Positions 10,001-16,602 of a stretch of 32,476 bases of DNA are shown piece after piece (the stretch's first letter is position 1; each line of letters starts with the position of its first letter). The DNA is from Phycisphaerales bacterium (GTDB lineage Bacteria > Planctomycetota > Phycisphaerae > SM23-33), in assembly GCA_018645065.1 (NCBI GenBank), contig JABGPF010000026.1:1-32476 (forward strand), in the 5' to 3' direction. The position numbers and the translations under genes are program-made. The notes under the pieces are model-generated. The model was not told where the DNA came from and did not search any database. It saw only the letters and a list, made by a program, of their open reading frames with translations.

Positions 10001-10875
10001 GTGGCGACGATGATGCTGCGATCGACGCTGGTAAGCAGTTGTTGGAGCCCGGTCAGACCGCCACATCGGTAAATTACAGCAGTTTCGCTGGAGGGGTGAA
10101 CGGGATAATGATCGATGTCGCCAATCTTGGCGGAACTCCGTCGGCGGGTGATTTTGTATTCAAAGCAGGAAACGATTTGGACCCTGCCGGTTGGAGTGTC
10201 GCTCCGGCGGCGCATAGTATTAGCGTTCGGCCTGGCCAGGGCGTTGGCGGTTCGGATCGTGTGACGCTGGTCTGGGCCGACGGCGCGATTAGCGATCAGT
10301 GGCTCGAAGTTACGGTTAAGTCAGACGGGAATATTAACATCGAAGCCGACGACGTGTTCTACTTCGGTAATCTCACTGGCGACGGCAATGGCGACGGATC
10401 GATTGATGCAGGCGATTTCGGTGATCTTCTGGGCCAGTTCGGTCAGTCTGGTTCAAACCAGAGCGGTGACTTTAACGGTGATAATCGTGTGGACATGACC
10501 GATTTTGTGATCCTGCGAAACGGTTTCGGAAACGCTCTTTCGCAACTACAGGCCCCAGCGGCGACGCCTATAGTTGCAGCTGCGCCCGAAGCGGAGGCTG
10601 CGTTGCTTGCTCCTGAGCCCGCTGTTGAGGCGATTGTCGAACCGCTTGATGATGAAGAACCGGTCGCTGCGCCTCTGCCCGATCAGTCTGTAGATTGGCT
10701 GATCGATCCGGTCGACATGGGCAGTTATGTTTCCGAATCGGAGCCTGTAGCGACTCGTCAAGTTACCGCCGCCGACGAACATGACTTGAGCCCGTTGAGT
10801 GATGATCCGCTTAGCGAAGCGTCCGACGATCCGCTCGACCTGCTGGTCGATTCTCCGGTCATCCTGCCGCTTTAA
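1036..10875 (+). CDS. Giant LEPR-XLL/CotH/lamin-tail/dockerin multidomain surface protein
   Basis: A predicted extracellular protein of 3279 residues if begun at the ATG at 1036. This start places the planctomycete LEPRLLLSG motif at residues 17-25, its usual place. A GTG at 1018 is a good alternative, and the frame is open back to 835. Domains in order, approximate residues: lamin-tail (LTD) 26-150; galactose-binding-like fold 165-560 interrupted by an insert at about 203-391; chitobiase-C-like 563-630; CotH kinase-like 670-1075; second chitobiase-C-like 1099-1172; LTD 1176-1342 and 1350-1480; LTD from 1489 split by a golvesin-type domain (1543-1674); fibronectin III 1816-1908; PA14 1999-2149; fibronectin III 2166-2255; jelly-roll-like 2356-2524; two Ig-like repeats from 2526, the second carrying a 230-residue insert; a planctomycete pre-dockerin domain 2975-3114; dockerin 3111-3169. 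The tail is Ala/Pro-rich and acidic with no PEP-CTERM signal. Ligand and partner are unknown. Confidence 0.9.
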   Translation: MDDSKAHYSDTPLLELLEPRLLLSGSLVISEFMARNDTSLADGDGEYSDWLELHNPGAETVDLTNWSLEDSKDSWTFPANTSLAPGEYMVLFASNGRETVESPTNPYLDPAGYLHTNFKLSGGGEYLGLLDDTGAVVHEYDEYPEQMDDVSYGLAQTVETTDFILSGDTARYLVPGSDPGAWTTPGFDDSTWLEGETGIGYSDLVPGFSLTTYRSGSAISDLTAAMYLIDTPGIQTFTYSANVPFIDYYNSGGSGHFTADQTQYPGLTGEADQFLIDATGFVDIPRAGAWSFGVNSDDGFSLELSNGINTFYMEYPGLRGSNDTISTFNIPQAGVYSIRLVQFENAGGASGELFAAEGSYGVFDTNAFKLVGDTANGGLVVNSIPIGGSGGSGGFAGLIKTDVETLMEGQNNSIYARVPFTLEAADMLPGAISSLTLKMKYDDGYVAYLNGVKIAESNAPATPLWNSSAMADRTDAQAAVWEYVSATDFIDQLVLGENILAIQGLNYPADDADFLLLPELLEITATGIDEHYLAIGTPGDANTAEYWLYVDDTKFSHDRGFYDAPFDLEITTDTDGADIYYTIDGSEPSETNGTLYTTPITISGTTTVRAIAVKNAYEPTDVDTQTYLFLADVITQSSSPDGFPTDWNGVAADYEMDETVTLDPLYEGQLLAAMQSLPSMSIVMDVDQMFGPSGIYSNPGGDLGEAWERPTSLEYINPDGTTGFQVNAGIRMYGGAFRQNWSLTRKKSFRVFFKDEYGPTKLDYDLFQTEGASTSFDSIILRGGSNDGWNNWGKEKTQYIVDEYMRRTQLALGDPGSHGTFVHLYINGLYWGLYNPVERPDAAFSADYFGGEKENWDSIHDSVPTGDSNIASWNAMINQVRVGLTDNAEYEKIQGNNPDGTDNPAYVDMLDVDNFITYMFSNFWGGTGDWPGHNWYGAGQRVPDDTGFKFFNWDSEGAIIIWSDLNRNVLGVNNGNTPGEIWAGIKQNAEFRMRFADHAHAYLFNDGPASADASRARYEELATTVELAIIAESARWGDQAGGAPYTQAHWAGYKDYVLDTYMPQRPDVFLQQLKGANLYPSTAAPSFNINGTAQHGGTVDLGDSFTIDAPAGQIYVTTDGSDPRPYGGGAPDAGDLYSGTYILTAGSHFKARVYDSASGQWSALNEAAYCIDLAPDIRITEIMYNPSEPTAAEIAAGYTDNDDFEFIEIQNISNDDTLPLEGLRLTNGVQYTFGDVSIAPGEYIILASNPAAFLERYDDFTGTVLGPFVSGSLNNAGEKLQLDSPIGGIIHDFKFGDGWYNHTDGDGFSLTIRDPQGAGELWDQKIGWRASEAPGGSPGYSDVLTDPGAIIINEVLAHSDSPHVDTIELYNTSDSPVDVSGWFLSDSGLDLTAYKIPNTPSIPAGGYLVLYGDTHFGGDFLLSEHGDDVYLSSNTNEQAGGYRRHVDFGASPKNVPFGVHTTSTGATDFTLLSERTFGEANAYPYFEGLVVNEIMYHPPAPTEAEKTAGFVTEDDFEFIEIYNTSTETLTLSDYYLSGGVGFSAGWLTSNADPSSTEYRTREPGATASWEASLRSGPHAYEVLVRWDMLDGTGDERNLDGRAEYVITYDGGVTAPIIVDQFQPDPTLPFYMDPSGWVSLGTYTFDGTGQVTLTRGTRNPDNWTVAAELKFASPPDTQIVASPTLDSWSTSNAPATIAPGEYKIIVRNYDAFTHRYSVPAGTILGEYTGALSNNGDQIKLMRAGEAEGPAVNYYIPFYRIDNAKYNDVLPWPTEADGVGSTLSRRRPGPDELYAADPTSWSAGTHLGTPGELNILVDTTPPPPVTGLAATVVVEPALQIDLTWSPASDPESHIDHYVVYRDGELVTTTTLTVYSDTNVSMLTPYSYQVVAVNRDQYASDLSTQADVTIPGAIRADLIDDTTVRIVFSTLLVEASAEDFANYTFSGGAIQNIELISPNVVEFTLPQMQLSASYNIVVAAIDTVSGQPMPAGQQLDFVYYLAEGMILYEYWTGIGGTSTGDLLSSPNYPDNPSGSDMLDIFEASTDWSNEYGARIRGYIFPEITGDYTFWIASDDNSQLLLSTNHEPANAVQIAEVTGWVGSRQWFNNASQESAPIHLIAGHKYYIEALHKEGGGGDNLSVAWQVNDQFEGPIPGSRLSPYDLGVSDVTPPSAPEAVTALAVSSTQIDVAWEASSDPETGIDHYVIYRDGQQIGVTPNGTLTFSDTIVGQSQTYVYSVRAVNGDGLVSDAAAADPVSPPPGLYSVAAISDTQIIATFGEAVDEASAENLANYSISFGGGESIAISSVAWEAASPQQVALTLNASLAEGVSYTLNVQNVQDTGGAPIIGLATMAFEYSDAWSFDAGLDGFVYADDAFNGTTNPDKAAGSHEPTGGLTGGGLRVYLGPGPINGAMSGAWSRDFVAEANGVAEVSLKYRMTLASGYEPDEYGQVILEIDGVRYGTDIDASLIHSTGSDPTDSGWLEASFSVPVTAGLHTITIGAYNNKATAGDEVTNAYFDDVMVSIIEEHAPTADIVNVSPDPLNYGIDEIQIVFSEAVSGFELSDLSLTRDGGANLLSGAQSLTSADNITWTLGGLALITEPSGVYEITLTADGSGIENASLVALVEDASDVWEVDSQAPSIDIEDVTPDPRDSAVVSIDIVFDEPVIGLDISDLILTRDDGANLLTGSQTLTTTDNITWTLGGLSDLTGQPGGSGFVAFNDHIAGGSTHANATLYAVNGTSGGQLKDITSGLGSGVTLTVTQSGVSYASNGSNPASGTDAYDIFNGYVDFQDGVDTSIEIQGANNDHYTHAFTGLDTGSATTYNFHGTAIRGDSGYTNRWTLVTLVGADGFTADHSSGIGVVTDGLAANQVAIWVGANHAASQGFVSGWTNIDPGSDGAFTVVSTQYIGPTPGVGSGTSNGDKGYGLAGLRLEEVGASAAAGVYELQLIAAGSGITDQAGNALVDDASDQWITTQEGMALIVDRHVFYNTAGGDDDAAIDAGKQLLEPGQTATSVNYSSFAGGVNGIMIDVANLGGTPSAGDFVFKAGNDLDPAGWSVAPAAHSISVRPGQGVGGSDRVTLVWADGAISDQWLEVTVKSDGNINIEADDVFYFGNLTGDGNGDGSIDAGDFGDLLGQFGQSGSNQSGDFNGDNRVDMTDFVILRNGFGNALSQLQAPAATPIVAAAPEAEAALLAPEPAVEAIVEPLDDEEPVAAPLPDQSVDWLIDPVDMGSYVSESEPVATRQVTAADEHDLSPLSDDPLSEASDDPLDLLVDSPVILPL

Positions 10876-10878
10876 ATT

Positions 10879-11736
10879 TTATTGTGGTTCCTGGAGCTGT
10901 CCGTTTTTCAGGACGAGAACGTCGAGACCGGCGTCTTGAGCCCGTTGCGTGATTATCGACGGATCGGCGGGCCAATTACTGTTCGTTATCCACGGCGTTA
11001 CGTATCGTGATATGAAATGCGGTTGGGTTGCCGCGAAATGTGCGATTGCTCCCGAGGTCATCGAACCGGTCATGGAGACCTGATAGAGCTTTTTGTACGC
11101 CAATCGCGTGGATGCGTCGTCTGAATCTGGTATGGTGAATCCGGACAAACCGGCTGAGCTGGCGCGTGATCCGCCCACATTTCCCAAAACGGCGGTTCCC
11201 AGTCCCAGCAGCGCGCCGTCGTCTCTGTTGTAGAAGTTAACGATCCCGCTGGAGCAGTTTTTTAAGGCTCTGCTGATATCATAAGTGCTTGAAATACTGG
11301 CCGATAGCAGCACCAGTCCGGTGACTTGGCGTCCTTTGGGCATCTGGGATGCCGCGAATACTGCGATCCCGCCTCCACCGCTGTGCCCGATTATATGCAC
11401 CGGTCGACCGGGATGTTCGTCCTGGTATTTCACGATCCTCTGAGCGATTTTTCCGCCTTCGAGATGATTACCCAGGAAGTCCATCTGGTTGAGTATCATA
11501 CCCAGGCCAGGTACAGGTCTTCCCCAGTGCCATATCTGCGGGCTTCTGTCGACCCCAGAGTTTACCAGCCCGTCTCGTATATCGTGATTTGCTCCGCTTT
11601 CGCCTTCGATACCCGGTAGGATTACGATCAGTCCTGAGTTTAATCGTTCGGGTGTCATGAAGGCCGAGTTGTTTTCGCATCCGCAGAAAATCACCAACGA
11701 CAGTGCCGATATGCATGGTAAGAGCGATCTAAGCAT
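10879..11736 (-). CDS. Predicted lipoprotein of the alpha/beta-hydrolase fold
   Basis: A 285-residue protein with a lipoprotein-like signal peptide: hydrophobic residues 9-17, then C-G-C with the likely lipidated Cys at 20. The core matches an alpha/beta hydrolase. GLIVILPGIEG at 35-45 is the first strand and oxyanion region. IIGHSGGGG holds the nucleophile elbow G-H-S-G with Ser119. NRDDG at 170-174 may supply the acid and His233 or His240 the base. The GHSGG elbow fits lipases and esterases, but the substrate is not determined. The gene is convergent with the giant surface-protein gene and its stop lies 3 bases past that gene's stop, leaving no room for a separate terminator. A role in the cell envelope is inferred from the lipobox only. 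Confidence 0.75.
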   Translation of the reverse strand: MLRSLLPCISALSLVIFCGCENNSAFMTPERLNSGLIVILPGIEGESGANHDIRDGLVNSGVDRSPQIWHWGRPVPGLGMILNQMDFLGNHLEGGKIAQRIVKYQDEHPGRPVHIIGHSGGGGIAVFAASQMPKGRQVTGLVLLSASISSTYDISRALKNCSSGIVNFYNRDDGALLGLGTAVLGNVGGSRASSAGLSGFTIPDSDDASTRLAYKKLYQVSMTGSMTSGAIAHFAATQPHFISRYVTPWITNSNWPADPSIITQRAQDAGLDVLVLKNGQLQEPQ

Positions 11737-11965
11737 AATAATTTCTCCGATTTTAATTTTAACGTCGATTCTGGTCCAGCCAGCGGATTATTCTTTTGAG
11801 CGTACGTTTATAATCGCCCTCTGCAAGGACAAGTCGGTTAATATCTTTTATTTACTTAAGAGTTTGGTGAAAAAAAAGTTGAATATACGAGTGGTCTGAA
11901 CGAATATTTAAGAGTGTGCGATAGGTATTTACGGAGCGTAACTGATATTCCGGGAGTAATTCGAC
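11737..11965. promoter_or_regulatory. Divergent, AT-rich promoter region of the hydrolase and the acidic-protein genes
   Basis: About 230 bases of clearly more AT-rich DNA separate the hydrolase start from the DUF2007-like gene. TTAAGAGTTTG at 11856-11866 and TTAAGAGTGTG at 11908-11918 form an imperfect direct repeat spaced 52 bases, a possible protein-binding site. No confident promoter boxes are assigned. Confidence 0.4.
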
Positions 11966-12544
11966 ATGTCTTCAGACGACTTGGAACATTCAGATATTAT
12001 TGATGACGACGGGACAGCGTTGGCGCCCGCGGTCTTTGCGCGCGACGCCGAAGATGCTGAGCGGTATTGCGAACTTCTGGCCGATCACGATATCCTTGGT
12101 ATCGTCGCCATTGACGTCGATAATGACGCTACTGAGTTCAAGGATGTTACCCAGGGAGTCGGTATGACCCGAGGCGTCGCGGTTCTGGTCGAAGAGGCGC
12201 TGCTGGACGAAGCAAGCCTTGTAATCGCGGATCGGGAGGATCAGGATGAGTTTCAGTTCGACACCGATGACGACGATGACGATGAGAATGACGATGACGA
12301 CGATTTTGACTTCGGTCAGAATCTCGACTCGGATTTTAAAGACGACGCGGCGGACAGTTCGATAATATCGCCCGAAAATACCGATATTCCCAAAGAAACA
12401 GGCAAGCCCGATACCGTGATCGACCTCGACGCATTGTTGGACCTGGGTGATCTGGGTGATCTGGACGACTTGGACGGCTTGGACGATTTGGACGACGAGA
12501 TTGATTTTGATGAACTTGACGATGAACTTGATGATGAAGTTTGA
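11966..12544 (+). CDS. DUF2007-like N-terminal domain with hyperacidic Asp-rich tail
   Basis: A 192-residue protein with two parts. Residues about 18-88 (APAVFARDAEDAERYCELL through AVLVEEALLDEASLVI) resemble the DUF2007 'putative signal-transducing protein' ferredoxin-like fold: strand, helix beginning with A-E-D-A-E, strand, and the 'V.V.EE.L..A..V' end. From residue 95 on it is almost entirely Asp and Glu, including a run of six Asp and a second of five, then LGDLGDLDDLDGLDDL repeats. The start ATG is preceded by GGGAG about 10 bases upstream. It is the first gene of the + strand block leading to the exosortase locus, and the next gene encodes an Arg-rich protein. The function is unknown; the acidic tail suggests binding of cations or basic protein partners. 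Confidence 0.7.
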   Translation: MSSDDLEHSDIIDDDGTALAPAVFARDAEDAERYCELLADHDILGIVAIDVDNDATEFKDVTQGVGMTRGVAVLVEEALLDEASLVIADREDQDEFQFDTDDDDDDENDDDDDFDFGQNLDSDFKDDAADSSIISPENTDIPKETGKPDTVIDLDALLDLGDLGDLDDLDGLDDLDDEIDFDELDDELDDEV

Positions 12545-12549
12545 GACAG

Positions 12550-12598
12550 ATTAACTCCAATGGCCCCTTGCAGCCGATAGGAATATTGAGGGGTTAAT
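12550..12598 (+). other. Inverted repeat in the gap between the acidic and the Arg-rich protein genes
   Basis: ATTAACTCC at 12550-12558 can pair with GGGGTTAAT at 12590-12598 (9 pairs including one G-U). Alternatively CCCCT at 12564-12568 pairs with AGGGG at 12589-12593, which excludes the first stem. The two exclusive folds would fit an attenuator, but there is no T-run and only one example is seen. Confidence 0.25.
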
Positions 12599-12623
12599 TG
12601 ACCGAATGCAGTGGAGATAGTTC

Positions 12624-13004
12624 ATGGAAGATGCGAACGTGGAACAAAATACGGATTCTTGCGACCAGCAGCCTGATCGGCGCGGTGAGGATCGTCGCTC
12701 CGAAGAGCGGAGAGAGGTTGTTGATGCGCGGCTTGGTATGGATCGGCGCGATATGACTCGCCAGGTCGAATCCACTGACCGTCGTGCCGAACTTGACCGT
12801 AGACGCGGACCAGGCAGGCGACGCAGTGATACCCGGCGCTCAGCCGAAGAAGGCGAAATGAGCGAAGAACAGTTTGCATTTCTCATGGCGATTAACGAAT
12901 ATAAGAGCCTGAACAAGCGTCCGTTCCCCACATGGACCGAAGTTTTGGATGTGATCCGCGCGATGGGTTACAGAAAAGTTGCTGGACCTGAGAACATACA
13001 ATGA
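12624..13004 (+). CDS. Small Arg-rich protein with conserved planctomycete C-terminal domain
   Basis: A 126-residue protein. Residues 18-75 are dominated by repeated D/E-R-R units (DRRGEDRRSEERR-like, DRRRGPGRRR) and should be disordered and strongly basic with interspersed acids. Residues 79-122, MSEEQFAFLMAINEYKSLN and FPTWTEVLDVIRAMGYRKV, form a compact helical unit. I recall similar tails in planctomycete hypothetical proteins (unchecked memory, not a search). The ATG is preceded by GGAG at a fitting distance. It lies between the hyperacidic protein and the membrane protein, ahead of the export lipoprotein. The function is unknown. The C-terminal unit may be a small DNA- or protein-binding helix bundle; that is inference. 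Confidence 0.7.
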   Translation: MEDANVEQNTDSCDQQPDRRGEDRRSEERREVVDARLGMDRRDMTRQVESTDRRAELDRRRGPGRRRSDTRRSAEEGEMSEEQFAFLMAINEYKSLNKRPFPTWTEVLDVIRAMGYRKVAGPENIQ

Positions 13005-13039
13005 TTGTACTCGTATAACTTACCGGGTATATTGTTAGG

Positions 13040-13729
13040 GTGTTTGGCGGTGTTCCGCTGTTGACAATGTACCTTTGGCGGATGCAGATAATGTTGTTGG
13101 GTAGTGAATATTTTGGCGCTTCAATGCGAGTTGCCACTGTGATGGCTCCGGTGGCGGGATACTTCTTTATTATCGGTATGCTTAATACGCGCCGGCGTCC
13201 CCAGATGCTTACCGGGCGCCTGGACTTTTCGCTGCTGATGCTGGCGCTTTGCCCGGGTTTTGTAATACCGATGCTTAATAGTTTCGGATTGTCACCGCTT
13301 GCGGCGACGTCGCTTATCGTAAGTATCGCCGCAGGATTGTGGATTTTGGGTCCCGGTGAGCGGAACTGGGTTATTTATAACCTGTCGCCCGGACAATCCG
13401 ATAGCGTCCTGCGAAATGCGATGGATGCAATGGGTTGGAAATATCGCAGTACCTCAAGCGGGTACAGCATTGACCAACAAAAGATCAATTTGCGAGTAAG
13501 CGGTTTTTGGATTTTACATAATGTCTCGGTGCAGTTAACTGGCGGATCAGACGAAATCTGCCGCGATTTTGCACGAGAACTTGGCTCTGCGGTGGCACGC
13601 AGATCCGCGCGACCTCAGGCAATGGCCGTCGCAATGCTGCTTGTTGCGGTCGGTATGCTTGTGGCGCCGCTGGCGCTGGTTGCGCACAGGGTTCCGGAAA
13701 TTGTGCGATTACTTGCAGATTTCTGGTAG
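13040..13729 (+). CDS. Multi-pass membrane protein of unknown function
   Basis: A 229-residue protein from a GTG start; an in-frame ATG at 13067 would give 220 residues and is equally possible. Hydrophobic segments are seen at about residues 29-47, 62-82, 85-103 and 198-222. Between the third and fourth lies a soluble domain of about 90 residues (GERNWVIYNLSPGQ through ELGSAVARR) with a predicted mixed alpha/beta character. I do not recognise the family. It lies 35 bases after the Arg-rich gene and about 110 bases before the export lipoprotein, in the same direction, so it may be co-transcribed with the exopolysaccharide genes. A role in the envelope is inference from position and topology. 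Confidence 0.6.
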   Translation: MFGGVPLLTMYLWRMQIMLLGSEYFGASMRVATVMAPVAGYFFIIGMLNTRRRPQMLTGRLDFSLLMLALCPGFVIPMLNSFGLSPLAATSLIVSIAAGLWILGPGERNWVIYNLSPGQSDSVLRNAMDAMGWKYRSTSSGYSIDQQKINLRVSGFWILHNVSVQLTGGSDEICRDFARELGSAVARRSARPQAMAVAMLLVAVGMLVAPLALVAHRVPEIVRLLADFW

Positions 13730-13840
13730 CGTTTACTATCGTTTTCGGACATAATATCAGATCGATTCGATCCGTGGCGCGAAATCTCCCGAGTGAATCG
13801 TCGGGAAGTACTTTTTTATCGCTTGCCTGAAAGGCTGAAC

Positions 13841-15544
13841 GTGAAATATACATGGTTAACGACGGTTGTACTCCTCGCATCGGTGATTCTTAGCGGTTGC
13901 GAGAATATGAACAAAAAAATTGCTGCGGCGCTGGAGACCAGTAAGTACCGGTTCCTCGACTCGTCGAAAGTGATCGTCCCGCACGAAGGATCACCGGTTA
14001 CCCCGATCTATTCCAGTTCCGGCGACGCCGATGACACTAACGAGGTGCCGCCCAATGCAACGCCTCCCACCGCTGTAGATCTGACATACAGCGATAGCGA
14101 TTACATCATCGGACCAACAGACATCCTTGATATCTCGGTGTTGGACCTTCTGGAAAACGGTGTCGAAACAGTACTCCGCCGACAGGTCACCACCAGCGGA
14201 AACATTGATCTTCCGTTGCTGGCGGAGAAGATCAAAGCCGAGGGCATGAACAAGGAACAGCTAACCGAATATATCAAAGATCTCTACAGGAAAGATATCC
14301 TCAGAAACCCGGTTATCGCCGTTACGCTTGCAGCCAAGAGACAGAGCACATATTCGATCCTCGGAGCAGTCGCCAGCCCGGGCACCTATAACATCGAACG
14401 CAGGGACACGAATCTGCTGAACGCTATTGCTGCAGCTCGCGGTATCACCCAGCAGCCTATCAGGTACATTTACGTTCTTCGTTCCGCACCGGCCGAAAAA
14501 GCGAATACCGCGACGTCTCCCGCTGGCGGGGTTCCGGCAACTACTGGTGGTACGCTACCTACCGCGGTGAGTCGCCCTGGGGTTTCGACATCGAAACCGG
14601 TCAAGACAAACGGTGACACCGATGCTGCGTTGCGAGAGCTGGGCGCTGCGTTAACAGGCGGAACTGATGACGATTCGAAGACCAAGCCCGCCCCCACGCC
14701 TATGGACAGCACCCCTGCCCCTACGCCTGTTGTCATGCCTACGTTCGCAGAGACATCTTCGGTAGCTGCGGTGGCTTCTACATCTGCAGAAGCAGGCCCC
14801 CAGGCCGATGGTAAGAGTGAAAAATGGATATACGTTGACGGAAAATGGATCAAGACCGTACAAAAAGCTCCTGTGGCGCTTGTACCTTCCGGAGATGGAG
14901 CCCCTGCGGTAACGCCAGTCAAAACGGCGCCCGTAACCAAGACCGCAACGAAAATCCAACCTCGTCATCGCACTACGCGCCCCAAGCGTAATGATGACGC
15001 ATTTGAGGATCCCTATAACTGGAAAGACGCTGACCAGAGCGGTAACTCACGCCTGATCTTCATCGATCTAGCGCGTCTCCAGAACGGTGACTCGCGTTTG
15101 AACATAATAATTCGCGATAATGACGTCATCCATGTTCCGGTTCTTGAAGTCGGAGAGTTCTACGTTATGGGTGAAGTGCAGCGTCCTGGCGTTTATACGC
15201 TTACAGGGCGTAAGGTTACGATCAAAATGGCTTTGGCGGCAGCAGGTAACCTCGGACCGATGGCCTGGCCTGAGAACAGCACGCTGGTCCGTCGTATCGG
15301 GCACGATCAAGAGCAGACTACATCAGTGAATCTGCGTGCGATCTGCGCCGGTAAAGAACCAGATCAGTTCCTCAAACCGAATGATGTCCTGGAAGTTGGC
15401 ACGCACTGGAAGGCGTCATTCCTGGCCGTTGTACGCAACGCATTCCGCGTTTCCTACGGTTTCGGTATGATCTACGACCGCAACTTTGGCGCTGCACGGC
15501 AAGAAGGCTATAAAATGGATGGATACCGCTTCTCACGTTGGTAA
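13841..15544 (+). CDS. Wza-like polysaccharide export lipoprotein with SLBB domains
   Basis: An outer-membrane export protein of the Wza/KpsD family, 567 residues from the GTG at 13841. That start gives an ideal lipoprotein signal (VKYTWL, hydrophobic stretch, lipobox LSGC with Cys20) and has AAAGG upstream; an earlier in-frame GTG at 13793 would add 16 residues before it. Residues 88-165 are the polysaccharide export domain (YIIGPTDILDISV, SGNIDLPLL). Residues 168-214 are a first SLBB domain (ILGAVASPGTY) and 438-472 a second (FYVMGEVQRPGVYTLTGR). Between them, residues 217-387 are a Pro/Thr/Ala-rich stretch with one ordered-looking motif, KWIYVDGKWIKT. This makes the protein longer than the roughly 350-400 residues usual for the family. 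It should form the outer-membrane channel for the polymer whose length the downstream Wzz/kinase controls. Confidence 0.88.
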   Translation: MKYTWLTTVVLLASVILSGCENMNKKIAAALETSKYRFLDSSKVIVPHEGSPVTPIYSSSGDADDTNEVPPNATPPTAVDLTYSDSDYIIGPTDILDISVLDLLENGVETVLRRQVTTSGNIDLPLLAEKIKAEGMNKEQLTEYIKDLYRKDILRNPVIAVTLAAKRQSTYSILGAVASPGTYNIERRDTNLLNAIAAARGITQQPIRYIYVLRSAPAEKANTATSPAGGVPATTGGTLPTAVSRPGVSTSKPVKTNGDTDAALRELGAALTGGTDDDSKTKPAPTPMDSTPAPTPVVMPTFAETSSVAAVASTSAEAGPQADGKSEKWIYVDGKWIKTVQKAPVALVPSGDGAPAVTPVKTAPVTKTATKIQPRHRTTRPKRNDDAFEDPYNWKDADQSGNSRLIFIDLARLQNGDSRLNIIIRDNDVIHVPVLEVGEFYVMGEVQRPGVYTLTGRKVTIKMALAAAGNLGPMAWPENSTLVRRIGHDQEQTTSVNLRAICAGKEPDQFLKPNDVLEVGTHWKASFLAVVRNAFRVSYGFGMIYDRNFGAARQEGYKMDGYRFSRW

Positions 15545-15570
15545 GCCATTTAGCCGATCATATATAGACT

Positions 15571-16602
15571 ATGCCTGAGAATTATAACCAAGCACAACCC
15601 GATCCCCAGCGATCGGGGGGGTCTCTGGTCGATATGGTCGGACGCGCCGAGTCGCTCGACCCAGTCGATCAGGTTTTCACTCAATCTGCATGCATCAAGA
15701 TCGGTGTTATTGCACTATTGTTTTGCTGCCTTAACTTCTGGCAGTTTGAGCGGTTAACAGCGCTGTGGTATATCGACCCCAACTGGTCGCACGGTTTCTT
15801 GATTCCGTTGTTCAGTTTGTATCTTATCTACACCCGATGGGATCGTCTCAAAGCCGCTAGACTGCGAATATGTCTCTGGGGCCTACCGGTTATCCTGATA
15901 AGCCTTCTGGTGATGGTGCTTGCATTTTATCCGCTTGGAACATATTGGTTTTGCCAATTGGCCATGATCCCGTTGCTTATCGGGTTGGTTTTATATCTCG
16001 CAGGTCCATCCGTTCTGAAAATCACCTGGGTGCCAATAGTGTACCTGCTGCTTGCGATTCCGATCCCTGATATCCTGTACCAGAACATAGCGTATCCGCT
16101 ACAGGAAATCGCCGCACAGAGTACTACAACCATCTTACAGCTATGCGGTGTTAGCATAGATGTTGAATCAAGCAGTTTGACGATAGTATCGATTAGCGGT
16201 CAAGAGTATCCGCTGCAGGTTGTCGAAGCGTGTAGTGGGGTGAGATCGCTTATGGCGTTCGTCGCCCTTAGCGCCGCGATGGCGTATATTGATGAACGCC
16301 CTTTATGGCACCGTTCAGTTTTGATCCTTTCTTCGCTACCGATCACTGTGCTCTGCAACATTTTGCGGGTAACCGCTACTGCCGCCATGTTCGTGATCGA
16401 TCAACCGGAACTTGGCAAGGATTTCATGCACACGTTTATGGGAATGGCGCTTCTGATCCCGGCGTTGCTTATGTTACTGGGGCTGAGTTGGATGATGAAC
16501 AACTTGCTCGTGGAAGAAGAGGACGATGAGGAATCTGACGAAGCATCTAATGAGGAAAGCGACATTGTCGAAGAGGCTCACACACAGGGGGCCCAGGCAT
16601 GA
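15571..16602 (+). CDS. Exosortase (EpsH/Xrt family)
   Basis: A 343-residue multi-pass membrane cysteine protease-like sorting enzyme, the bacterial exosortase that processes proteins with PEP-CTERM-like tails. Family motifs are all visible: WSHGFLIPLFSLYLIYTRW at residues 72-90, the nucleophile in VVEACSGVRSL (Cys221), Arg266 in CNILRVT, and His287 in FMHTFMG. About eight hydrophobic segments span residues 43-310. The N-terminus is about 40 residues longer than the usual family start, and the C-terminus ends in a Glu/Asp-rich tail (EEEDDEESDE). The ATG lies 26 bases after the export lipoprotein gene, and the end overlaps the EpsI-like gene by ATGA, which implies translational coupling. The subfamily is not resolved. 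Confidence 0.92.
   Translation: MPENYNQAQPDPQRSGGSLVDMVGRAESLDPVDQVFTQSACIKIGVIALLFCCLNFWQFERLTALWYIDPNWSHGFLIPLFSLYLIYTRWDRLKAARLRICLWGLPVILISLLVMVLAFYPLGTYWFCQLAMIPLLIGLVLYLAGPSVLKITWVPIVYLLLAIPIPDILYQNIAYPLQEIAAQSTTTILQLCGVSIDVESSSLTIVSISGQEYPLQVVEACSGVRSLMAFVALSAAMAYIDERPLWHRSVLILSSLPITVLCNILRVTATAAMFVIDQPELGKDFMHTFMGMALLIPALLMLLGLSWMMNNLLVEEEDDEESDEASNEESDIVEEAHTQGAQA

Noticed and set aside
10880-10925. Possible terminator between the giant gene and the convergent hydrolase gene (TCCTG with CAGGA before and after a T-run)
   Set aside because: The stem is only five pairs, the T-run lies inside the loop, and it falls in the hydrolase coding sequence.
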